Below, in pieces: positions 14,858 through 20,465 of a stretch of 20,465 nucleotides of DNA; the stretch's first letter is position 1, and each line of letters opens with the position of its first letter. The notes under the pieces are model-generated. The model had not been told where the DNA came from and did no database searches. It was given only the letters and a program-made list of their open reading frames with translations. This stretch comes from a virus: positions 1 through 20,465 of IMG/VR virus record IMGVR_UViG_3300009080_000072; one strand, given 5' to 3'. The translations under genes and the position numbers were made by a program.

Positions 14858-15232
14858 ATGCGCGCAGAGCTGATCAAGGTCAATCTATCGTGGATCATTG
14901 TCGATAAGTCCGTTCCCGGCTGGCGAACCGTCGAGACGCACGGGGAGGAGGCGCACGCCCTGGAGCGGCTGGCGATCCTGTCATCGAGTGCAAATAATCC
15001 AAAACCACCCCGCAGCCCCGGCGCGCCTCCGGCGTCGAGCGTCGAGGAGGACAGCGCACCCTCCCCGGCGTGGTCTGCCGTCCTCGACGGTCCCGTGAGG
15101 GATGTCAGGGCGCGCGTTGTCGCCTGCGACGATGTGGACACCCTGGAGGAGCTTCACGCCGTCGAGGCGGCGCAGGCCGGACGTAAGACAGTCCTCAGTG
15201 CGCTGCGGTCCCGGATCTCTGCCCTGTCCTGA
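14858..15232 (+). CDS. Lone plus-strand gene between scaffold and portal; function unknown
   Basis: The ATG at 14858 has AAAGGGG seven bases upstream and gives 124 residues; an upstream ATG at 14759 would add a poorly supported 33-residue extension. Codon third positions are strongly G/C in this frame. The N-terminal part (ELIKVNLSWIIVDKSVPGWRTVETHGEEAHALERLAIL) is a small mixed alpha/beta unit. Residues about 45-80 are a Pro/Ser/Ala linker. The C-terminal 45 residues are helical (VRARVVACDDVDTLEELHAVE, GRKTVLSALRSRISAL), a pattern seen in small phage proteins as a three-helix module. It runs head-on into the portal gene: the two stop codons abut in TGATCA. A moron-type accessory gene or a regulator of head-gene expression are both possible; neither is shown by the sequence. 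Confidence 0.82.
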   Translation: MRAELIKVNLSWIIVDKSVPGWRTVETHGEEAHALERLAILSSSANNPKPPRSPGAPPASSVEEDSAPSPAWSAVLDGPVRDVRARVVACDDVDTLEELHAVEAAQAGRKTVLSALRSRISALS

Positions 15233-16723
15233 TCACTCCTCCCCGTCCTCGATGAGCGGGGCGCGTCGAGCTGGGGGCGCGGCGGGTGCCTCGAGTCGCT
15301 GCATGTACTCTGCCGGGGTGGCGTCACGGTCTGCCAGATCAAGCCGTTGCACGCGTTCCACTGCGTCCTCCATCGTGATCAGACCGGCGGCGCGCGCTTT
15401 GGTGATCACGTCGAGGAGTGCCGCGACATCTGCGGGGAGGAGCGGCGGGCCGGACAAGCGCACCGGGTGGCGTGTCGGATCGTAGGGGCGGTTCTGTGCC
15501 ATGGCAACCCCCATGGCGATCGCCTTCTCGATGCTGCCGTAGATCCGCGCCCTGACGGCGGCGTACTTCACCTCGTATCGGGTGGCAAGCAGGCGCAGGG
15601 CGTCGGCGGAGAGGTTTGCGGTGGAGGAGCTGAATAGGAATTCTGGGAACGTGGATCGGACATCATCGATCAGCCGTTCCATCTGCGCGCGGATCTCGGA
15701 CACGCCGGACAGTGTGGGCTCCAGATACCGGGCGTCGGCGTTGGACATCGCGTCTTTGCTGCCACCGTACAAATTCAAGATCTTGCCGATGTTCAGCAGA
15801 TCCGCGCCCCCGCCGACCTTGACGCCCTTGATCATCAGTTTGGGATTGCCGTACCGATCGCCCACGGCGCTGATCTGACTTGCAAGGCTGTTGATCTCGC
15901 CCTCGGGACGATCCAGGCCGTGCGTCACCGGTAGGCTGTGCTCCGGCTCCATCGGGGAGGGTGTGAACCGCCCGTGCGCGATCGGCGTGATCGACAGTCC
16001 ATGCTCCCCGGCTCCCGCCTCCCCCTCTGCGTCCTCCGCTGCCGTCTGCGCGTCGATCTGTGCGCTGTACCGGGTGCGACTGATGGAGATCGCGCGGGCG
16101 TCGAGGGTGCGCTGATAGGTGTCCACCGCGCCGGACTCTGTGGGATGTCCGTGCATGTCCACGGACACCTCTCCGAGAATTGCGTGTGTGATCACCGCGC
16201 GGGAGATCCGCCGTCCCAAGATCGGATCGTACTCCAGGATCACCGTGCGGGCGTCGTGGCTCACCAGCTCCACTGCATACGGGCGCGTCGAGGACATCCT
16301 GACGGGCTCGACGTACAGATCACCGTACAGTGCGGCGTCTTTGCTCCACAGCGTGCCTTGCGTTGCCATCTCGCTCCGCTGCCAGATCGCGCGCGCCTCC
16401 TCCACGTCTGCGTCGGGTGCGCCCTCGACGGGGGTGAGCACCACTTCCCCGATCGCGAGTGCAGACGCCGCCACCTCTACCAGAAAGATCCGGTCACGGT
16501 ACAGCCGCCGGGTCTGCGCGATGATCTTGCCGTTGTCATCGAGGGCGCGGAATAGCTGTAGATCCTTGATCATCTGCGCGCTGTAGTTCTCCCCGTGGTA
16601 GGCATCGAGGAGGTACTGATACCGCTCTTGCCATGCCTCCGGCGTGCCCGGCCACCCAAAAGGGTCATCAGTGGTCAGGAGGCTGCGGTGATCGCGGTCA
16701 AGGTAGTGGACACCGTGCGACAT
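15233..16723 (-). CDS. Portal protein
   Basis: The portal ring sits at one capsid vertex, docks the terminase and conducts DNA. Start MSHGVHYLDRD at 16723 (GAGG eight bases upstream) gives 496 residues. A 120-codon upstream extension in frame is Arg/Pro-rich and overlaps another gene, so it was dropped. Typical elements are an N-terminal helical region (WQERYQYLLDAYHGENYSAQ), LYGDLYVEPV wing strands, a long stem-like helix (GVSEIRAQMERLIDDVRSTFPEFLF) and the crown helices (SADALRLLATRYEVKYAAVRARIYGSIEKA). The C-terminus is acidic (APLIEDGEE). Position after terminase and before scaffold fits. The stop abuts that of the convergent plus-strand gene. Confidence 0.9.
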   Translation of the reverse strand: MSHGVHYLDRDHRSLLTTDDPFGWPGTPEAWQERYQYLLDAYHGENYSAQMIKDLQLFRALDDNGKIIAQTRRLYRDRIFLVEVAASALAIGEVVLTPVEGAPDADVEEARAIWQRSEMATQGTLWSKDAALYGDLYVEPVRMSSTRPYAVELVSHDARTVILEYDPILGRRISRAVITHAILGEVSVDMHGHPTESGAVDTYQRTLDARAISISRTRYSAQIDAQTAAEDAEGEAGAGEHGLSITPIAHGRFTPSPMEPEHSLPVTHGLDRPEGEINSLASQISAVGDRYGNPKLMIKGVKVGGGADLLNIGKILNLYGGSKDAMSNADARYLEPTLSGVSEIRAQMERLIDDVRSTFPEFLFSSSTANLSADALRLLATRYEVKYAAVRARIYGSIEKAIAMGVAMAQNRPYDPTRHPVRLSGPPLLPADVAALLDVITKARAAGLITMEDAVERVQRLDLADRDATPAEYMQRLEAPAAPPARRAPLIEDGEE

Positions 16724-16790
16724 GTCTGATCCTCTGCGGGTGTGGTGTGACGCAATCCTAACCCCTGCGCCGTGGCGGGCGGGATGTGGG

Positions 16791-17111
16791 CTATTCGTCC
16801 TGATCTGCCTGGATACGCGCAGCCCAACGCCGCCCGGCGTTGCCTCCCCATAGAAGCCATGCCTGCGCGGCCTTGGATGTCGGTCTGTCCCGGCGTGCCG
16901 CTGCCGATCCAGGGGATGCACCGTGACGGGCAAAAAAGGACAACATCCGGCGCACCGTGTCGAGGCTGACGGGCTGGCGATTCGAGAGCTGCCGGGCACG
17001 TGCCAGCCCCACAGCCGTCCCGGCGCGGTTGCTGGGGGTCTGCGCCGCCCTGATCTGGAGTCCTCGACGTGCAGCGCGGGCAACGTCAGCAGGTGGTCTG
17101 TAGGACGGCAT
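16791..17111 (-). CDS. Small basic phage protein between terminase and portal
   Basis: The 106-residue product is basic and helical (PPADVARAARRGLQIRAAQ, NRAGTAVGLARARQLSN, PVSLDTVRRMLSFFARHG) and ends with WLLWGGNAGRRWAARI. I recognise this pattern, GxxVGxARARxLxxxxPVSxxTxRRMxSFFARH...WxLWGGxAGRRWA, from hypothetical proteins of other phages and prophages, but I know no proven function. The ATG overlaps the stop of the preceding gene (TGATG). The 67 bases that follow before the portal start carry no gene or clear signal. A DNA-binding or head-assembly role is speculation. Confidence 0.82.
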   Translation of the reverse strand: MPSYRPPADVARAARRGLQIRAAQTPSNRAGTAVGLARARQLSNRQPVSLDTVRRMLSFFARHGASPGSAAARRDRPTSKAAQAWLLWGGNAGRRWAARIQADQDE

Positions 17112-17302
17112 CAGGGCGCTTCGGTCATGACAGCGACAACGTCGTGAAGGTCTACAAGGGTGATCCCGTCGTCGTAAAGGTCAGGCCCGTCGATCGACTT
17201 TGATTCTCTAAACCGCGACATCAGTAGCGAAACCTCCTGATCGGGCGCGATCCGTACGATCTCCGATCCAGAGATCAGATAGATTGTGATCTTTGTCATC
17301 AT
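17111..17302 (-). CDS. Small unknown protein with HDVVAV motif
   Basis: The 63-residue product starts at one of two adjacent ATG codons. It has an N-terminal strand (KITIYLISGSEIVRIAP), a short helix (QEVSLLMSRFRESK) and a closing strand with GITLVDLHDVVAVMT. It has no recognised family. Both ends overlap neighbouring genes, so it is part of the same coupled string from the terminase gene to the 106-residue gene. The compact strand-helix-strand layout could suit a small accessory protein, but nothing specific can be said about function. Confidence 0.78.
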   Translation of the reverse strand: MMTKITIYLISGSEIVRIAPDQEVSLLMSRFRESKSIDGPDLYDDGITLVDLHDVVAVMTEAP

Positions 17303-17427
17303 TGCTGTATATCCCCGTGAATTTGGCTATTGATTGTCTGGTATTCCGCTTTGTCCCGTCTGCGGGTCATTGTATCGCCTGGATCGGCTCCCCTGTGCAG
17401 TAGATCCCCGACGAATCGGCTATCCAC
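17299..17427 (-). CDS. 42-codon gene bridging terminase and the next gene
   Basis: A GTG start at 17427 lies inside the last codons of the terminase gene. The frame stays open to a TGA at 17299-17301 that overlaps the double ATG of the next gene. The product begins MDSRFVGDLLHRGADPGD, passes an internal ATG (MTRRRDKAEYQTINSQ) and ends IHGDIQQ. It exactly fills a 117-base gap that would be unusual in this gene string. Evidence is the overlap at both ends and a sensible amino-acid mix; a Shine-Dalgarno is weak (GGGGCGG, poorly spaced). The alternative is a 23-codon version starting at the internal ATG. Confidence 0.55.
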   Translation of the reverse strand: MDSRFVGDLLHRGADPGDTMTRRRDKAEYQTINSQIHGDIQQ

Positions 17428-19096
17428 CAAACGATGCCGCCCCGTCAAACGTGGCAGATCCGCCGCCCTCCAGGAGCCAGATCGCGCGTTCCCAGGAGTC
17501 CGGCCCGTCGTCGTGCGTCCCGGTCGGGATCTCGCGGGCCTGCTCTACTGCGATCGGGTCCATGTCCTCCGCCACCTCGATCCATCCCAGATCAAACAAG
17601 GGGGCAAGTCTGGACATTCGGGTGTTTTTGTTCTCTGTCGATGCGTGCCCGATCAAGGGGAGGCTCCACACCCGCCCGGCGGCGCGGCGGGCCTTGCGCT
17701 GATCATCGAGGATCGTCCCGATCAGCCGGGCGAATCCGTTGTCTTCGTATCCATACAGCCCGGCAGGGCCGATGATGCCGAACGCCGCCCACATCAGATC
17801 CAGCTGTCCCAGTGTGCCGACGCGCCGGAGATCGGTTTTGAGGAGGTACTTGTATCCAAGCCGATCCTCCGCCGCGAGTGTGACAGCGGCGTAGTCATTG
17901 CGCTCTGTCTCCTCAGACGCGCGGGGATCAAGCCACACCGCTACCCGGCAGCTCTTCAGATGCACCCGCCGCCCCTTGCTCGACGTGATCACCTCCCCGT
18001 CAAATGAGCACCGTGCCCACCTCTCAGGCCAGAACACCTGCCGGGCGGGGTCCGTCGCAATGTTCTGTTTCTCGCTGTAAAATGACGCCTCCCCGTCTGT
18101 CCACAGCATGATCATCAGGTCATACAGGGGCTCCTTCTCGGGCCACAGCACCCGCGCGCCGCGATCCATCTCTGCCCGGTGGCGTCTGTAGTAGTCCCGC
18201 GCGGTGTCCTCACGGTCTGGATCGGACAGATCCGCCCACAGCCGTTTACAGCGGTCCCACAGATCCATCCGGTCGGGCCATGCCTCGACAGCCTGCCACC
18301 GTCGAGCCTGCCAGCCCGGCGCACCCTCCCCCGTCGGTCCCAGGATGCGGGACAGCATCGAGTCTGGATGTAGCACCGTGCCGATCACCCTGAAGATCGT
18401 CCCGGTGTCACCCGCTTTCAGGATGTCTTTTGTTAGGTAGCTCCACAGCTTTTCCCGCTGCGTCGGGCTCCTCACCCGGTCGGGGTGCTCCCCGTCGTCA
18501 ATGACGATCTTTGTCGGGCGCACTCCGGCATCTTTGGTGCCTCGAATCGATCCACCGAATGAAAACGCCTTAAATCGGGTGCGCCCCTCCCCGATGCCAA
18601 CACTGACGCGAAAATCGGTCTTCGATCCCGTCGCGTGGATCGGTCCATAGACGCGGTGCAGGTCTGCGTAGGTGTCTGGATCGGTGAACACCTCGTGCAG
18701 ATCCGCCACCAGATCCTCAGACAGAGAGAACGTCGTGGAGATGATCCCCACGTATGCCTCCAGGGCATACACGGCGTCGTGCGCAAGTGAGCAGAACGAT
18801 TCAAGGGTGCTCTTTGCATTGCCACGCGGCGCGGCGTCTGCAATGCGCTGGGGGCGCGGCCTGTCCCTCCAGGTGGTTTTGACGCGGCGGAGGGTGGACT
18901 GATGAAACCGTGAGAACGGCAGGGGTAGCCGGGCGCCGAAGAACACCGCGCAGAACAGCCCTAAATCGTACCGACAGCGCACGTACAGCGCGTCATCCCG
19001 GCGCGCGGCGGGGAGGGCGTCGAGGATGTCCAGGAATCCGGCGGTATCCGGCTCGATGAGCCACGCCCACGCGGCGGCGTCGATGTCCCGCGTCAC
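17420..19096 (-). CDS. terL: Terminase large subunit
   Basis: The 558-residue motor protein couples ATP hydrolysis to DNA packaging and cuts the concatemer. The ATPase half has a Walker A-like PRGNAKST (residues 90-97), Walker B IVIDDGE (197-203, E203 as probable catalytic carboxylate) followed by HPDRVRSPTQREKLW, and a coupling motif GTVLH (239-243). The RNase H-like nuclease half has VWLDP (D390), GYEDNGF (E451/D452) and HDDGPDSWERA (D529/D530/D533), the expected three acidic clusters. The gene overlaps the small subunit by four bases (ATGA). All key residues are present and the length is normal. The DDxE-x-n-RSPxQR-x-KLW pattern is typical of one common branch of phage terminases. Confidence 0.96.
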   Translation of the reverse strand: MTRDIDAAAWAWLIEPDTAGFLDILDALPAARRDDALYVRCRYDLGLFCAVFFGARLPLPFSRFHQSTLRRVKTTWRDRPRPQRIADAAPRGNAKSTLESFCSLAHDAVYALEAYVGIISTTFSLSEDLVADLHEVFTDPDTYADLHRVYGPIHATGSKTDFRVSVGIGEGRTRFKAFSFGGSIRGTKDAGVRPTKIVIDDGEHPDRVRSPTQREKLWSYLTKDILKAGDTGTIFRVIGTVLHPDSMLSRILGPTGEGAPGWQARRWQAVEAWPDRMDLWDRCKRLWADLSDPDREDTARDYYRRHRAEMDRGARVLWPEKEPLYDLMIMLWTDGEASFYSEKQNIATDPARQVFWPERWARCSFDGEVITSSKGRRVHLKSCRVAVWLDPRASEETERNDYAAVTLAAEDRLGYKYLLKTDLRRVGTLGQLDLMWAAFGIIGPAGLYGYEDNGFARLIGTILDDQRKARRAAGRVWSLPLIGHASTENKNTRMSRLAPLFDLGWIEVAEDMDPIAVEQAREIPTGTHDDGPDSWERAIWLLEGGGSATFDGAASFGG

Positions 19097-19578
19097 GCTT
19101 CACCGTCCCGCGTCAGCCCGACCTGTGCAGCCGCCGCCCTCAGTTCACGCATACGCGCGGCGGGGTCTGCCACGTCGTCCGTGCCCGTGAGCGACTGTAC
19201 TTCCTTGACGACGGCGGCGATGTCTTTGAGGGCGCGGGCCATTTGATCCGGCCTGTCCACCTCTGCGCGGCGGTCGGGACTCAGTACCCACTCCACACCC
19301 TGACGCAGATCCTCCACCCGGTCCTCTATCCACGTCCGCGCCCCCTCTGCCCTCACTTCGGATCGCGCGCGTGTGGAGCTGCGGCGTAGTGCGGCATCAT
19401 CCACCACCTCCCGCGCCCTCCACCACCTCCGAAGCGTCTTTTCAGAGATACGCAGGGCGGCACTGACGCTGCGGTATTGCGGCAACCATGCCCCGTCTTG
19501 TCCCTGTGATGCCGACGACATCAGCGCCCCGAGTGCGGCGTCTTTGGATTGCTGGGAGTACTTCGCTCGCCCTGCCAT
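19093..19578 (-). CDS. terS: Terminase small subunit
   Basis: The small subunit recognises the phage DNA and regulates the large subunit. About 161 residues: a basic N-terminus (GRAKYSQQSKDAALGALMSS) and a helix-turn-helix at about 37-58 (RSVSAALRISEKTLRRWWRAREV) for DNA binding. A central helical oligomerisation region (RTWIEDRVEDLRQGVEWVL, MARALKDIAAVVKEVQSLTG) and a C-terminal helix (AARMRELRAAAAQVG) complete it. The start is ambiguous: a GTG at 19581 and an ATG at 19578 are adjacent and both overlap the upstream TGA, so I give the ATG. Fusion to the large-subunit start by ATGA supports coupled production. Confidence 0.9.
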   Translation of the reverse strand: MAGRAKYSQQSKDAALGALMSSASQGQDGAWLPQYRSVSAALRISEKTLRRWWRAREVVDDAALRRSSTRARSEVRAEGARTWIEDRVEDLRQGVEWVLSPDRRAEVDRPDQMARALKDIAAVVKEVQSLTGTDDVADPAARMRELRAAAAQVGLTRDGEA

Positions 19579-19856
19579 CACTCCCCCCGCTCTGCGCGCA
19601 TCAGCTCTGCAAGATCATGCACCGATTGACCCGGCGCGGCACGCCTCCCCCGGCGGGTGCTGCCGGGCCGGGGGAGCGCATCGACGGCGCGGACATCCAC
19701 CGTCCGCAGTAGGGGCGGCGCGCTGGTGAGATGCCACCGTGAGCACTCCCCGCAGCGGTACGGATACAGCTCACCGCCATAGCGGGCGGTGAGTTTGCGG
19801 GCATAGCGGCGGGCGCTCCCTCGTCCTGGATAGGCGCTCTTTTCACGGCATGACAT
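19578..19856 (-). CDS. Small zinc-ribbon-like protein
   Basis: The 92-residue product begins MSCREKSAYPGRGSARRYARKL and continues to YRCGECSRWHLTS. C3, C35, C38 and H42 form a probable zinc site. This C-x31-C-x2-C-x3-H layout with a basic helix between the first cysteine and the CxxC is common in small phage and prophage proteins and often sits near terminase genes. The remainder (about residues 46-92) is Arg/Pro-rich and less ordered, ending in a short helix (SVHDLAELMRAERGE). The start overlaps a preceding stop by TGATG. Nucleic-acid binding is a reasonable inference from the zinc ribbon and charge, but the function is unproven. Confidence 0.83.
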   Translation of the reverse strand: MSCREKSAYPGRGSARRYARKLTARYGGELYPYRCGECSRWHLTSAPPLLRTVDVRAVDALPRPGSTRRGRRAAPGQSVHDLAELMRAERGE

Positions 19857-19980
19857 CAGGGGGATCTCCGGCGCGGGCGTGCGGCGTCATTGCGTTGCAG
19901 TGGTGGAGCTGCGTCCCGGCGGCGATCCCGATCAGCATCACGGCGATCACCTCCGCCCGGCTGTAGCGGCGGCGGCTCAC
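19843..19980 (-). CDS. Small single-span membrane protein, alternative frame
   Basis: A GTG at 19980 with GGAG eight bases upstream opens a 45-residue frame with very high G/C third positions: MSRRRYSRAEVIAVMLIGIA and then AGTQLHHCNAMTPHARAG. It has a basic N-terminus and one hydrophobic stretch (VIAVMLIGIAAG) that could be a short membrane helix or signal anchor. It overlaps the 3' half of the 109-residue gene in another frame and the first 14 bases of the zinc-ribbon gene. In this stretch its codon composition is better than that of the longer gene. A nested lysis accessory (spanin-like) is possible, but no lipobox is seen. Confidence 0.6.
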   Translation of the reverse strand: MSRRRYSRAEVIAVMLIGIAAGTQLHHCNAMTPHARAGDPPDVMP

Positions 19981-20185
19981 GTCGCAGTCTCCAGGATCGA
20001 TGGACAGCGCGGATCGTGCGCGCTGTAGTCCGCGCTCCATAGTGACCGGTGGACACCGCCCACACAATCGGTATCCACCACTCCGGCAGGATGGCAGACG
20101 CCGCGCCCGCCATCAGCACAGGGGCGCAGATGAGCAGCACCGGATCGTCCCGGTCTGGAATGTCCCACCATCCGAATACAGACAC
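19856..20185 (-). CDS. Membrane protein, candidate holin; 3' half uncertain
   Basis: The frame starts at GTG 20185 and is open for 109 codons. Residues about 15-48 are hydrophobic (PVLLICAPVLMAGAASAIL, PEWWIPIVWAVSTG), enough for one hairpin or two short membrane helices. A basic segment follows (ARTTARTIRAVHRSWRLRR). Third-position G/C is about 76% by hand count over the first 46 codons, then falls, and the last 40 residues are Arg/Pro/Asp-rich and look like a shadow. The stop overlaps the zinc-ribbon start (TGATG). The best ribosome site (GGGG) is better spaced for an ATG four bases upstream in another frame. Holin is suggested by size and topology only; the lysin is not adjacent in this window. 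Confidence 0.55.
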   Translation of the reverse strand: MSVFGWWDIPDRDDPVLLICAPVLMAGAASAILPEWWIPIVWAVSTGHYGARTTARTIRAVHRSWRLRREPPPLQPGGGDRRDADRDRRRDAAPPLQRNDAARPRRRSP

Positions 20186-20188
20186 GCA

Positions 20189-20419
20189 TCAGGCTACCCC
20201 GTCAGGGCTGGATCGGGGAGGGGGCGCTGACGGCAGGGCGTCGATCAGGAACGCCGCCATTTTGTGCGAGATCTGCCCGGCGGCGGTGTCCGGCTCGACG
20301 CACGCCCGCGCCCCGATGGAGGCGATCTGACGGCGCAACCAAGCCCGGTGGAGCTGTCTGCGCGTGGCATCAGACAGCGGCGGGAGGTCTATCGCGGTGG
20401 CGTGCAGATCCAGTGTCAC
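20189..20419 (-). CDS. Small unknown protein upstream of the membrane gene
   Basis: A GTG at 20419 gives 76 residues: MTLDLHATAIDLPPLSDATR and then RQLHRAWLRRQIASIGARAC, followed by a helical stretch (AGQISHKMAAFLIDALPS) and a Pro/Ser tail. I prefer this start to an earlier GTG (20449) because it overlaps the stop of the upstream gene (GTGA) and has GGGAG ten bases before it. The extra ten residues of the longer form lie in a region where the upstream frame has better codon use. No family is recognised. The mixed basic helix and hydrophobic helix do not point to a particular job. Confidence 0.72.
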   Translation of the reverse strand: MTLDLHATAIDLPPLSDATRRQLHRAWLRRQIASIGARACVEPDTAAGQISHKMAAFLIDALPSAPPPRSSPDGVA

Positions 20420-20465
20420 CGGGTGACGACTCCCGGCGGGACGTGCCACACTCCGGCGATCTCGA
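20416..20465 (-). CDS. C-terminal end of an unknown gene (partial)
   Basis: The last 15 codons of a frame that enters from the right edge read EIAGVWHVPPGVVTR before a TGA that overlaps the next GTG. Thirteen of 15 third positions are G or C, as in the real genes here. Too little is visible to identify the product. Confidence 0.6.
   Translation of the reverse strand, partial: EIAGVWHVPPGVVTR

Noticed and set aside
14842-15141. 99-codon minus frame opposite the lone plus-strand gene
   Set aside because: Ser/Thr/Arg-rich shadow with no ribosome site. The plus frame has better third positions and a Shine-Dalgarno.
16724-17083. 120-codon N-terminal extension of the portal gene
   Set aside because: It overlaps the 106-residue gene in another frame, is Arg/Pro-rich, and the internal ATG at 16723 has a proper ribosome site.
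1-20465. CRISPR array, tRNA, attachment site or insertion sequence
   Set aside because: I looked for regular repeat-spacer units, cloverleaf-like sequences, terminal inverted repeats and transposase or integrase motifs and found none.

Overview
The window is one half of a tailed-phage (siphovirus-type) genome or prophage: the packaging, head, neck, tail and lysis genes. All structural genes are on the minus strand, so they read from right to left. Base composition is high-GC, and real genes show strong G/C at codon third positions. Start and stop codons overlap almost everywhere (ATGA, GTGA, TGATG), as in a compact, translationally coupled phage operon. No integrase, repressor, replication, tRNA or bacterial housekeeping gene is visible, so lytic and prophage states cannot be told apart. 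A GH19-type lysin suggests a bacterial, probably Gram-negative, host. I cannot name the host.

Right end (20465 to about 17100): the tail of an unknown gene, a small unknown protein, a membrane protein that may be a holin (its 3' half lies in a region where reading frames conflict), a small zinc-binding protein, the small and large terminase subunits, and three small genes (one only 42 codons). Packaging and head (17111 to 12591): a small conserved-looking protein, the portal, a lone plus-strand gene, the scaffold, a decoration-like protein and the major capsid protein. The plus-strand gene (14858-15232) is the only one facing the other way. It diverges from the scaffold gene across a 110-base, AT-richer spacer whose 11-base inverted repeat contains both Shine-Dalgarno sequences.

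Neck and tail (12576 to 1126): head-tail adaptor, stopper-like protein, tail-terminator-like protein, HK97 gp10-like protein, tail tube, a pair of tail assembly chaperones, tape measure, a short lipoprotein-like gene, a 1135-residue tail-tip protein with two sialidase-type Asp-boxes, a 549-residue tip/hub-like protein, and three small tip genes, one with a polyglycine N-terminus. The chaperones are joined by a clear -1 programmed frameshift: slippery AAATTTT, a 6-base spacer and a 7-bp stem. The window ends inside a lysin gene with a peptidoglycan-binding-like N-terminus, a GH19 catalytic domain, a repetitive Pro/Ala/Ser/Thr linker and a highly charged C-terminal region.

The genes form one assembly line. 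Terminase packages DNA through the portal into a shell built on the scaffold, without any protease I can recognise. Neck proteins close the head. Tube protein polymerises along the tape measure with help from the two chaperones. The tip proteins contact the host and the lysin frees the progeny. No stretch longer than 300 bases lacks a gene. The best candidates for something undescribed are the isolated plus-strand gene with its mirrored translation-start region, the lipoprotein-like gene inside the tail module, and the overlapping small frames at 19843-20189.
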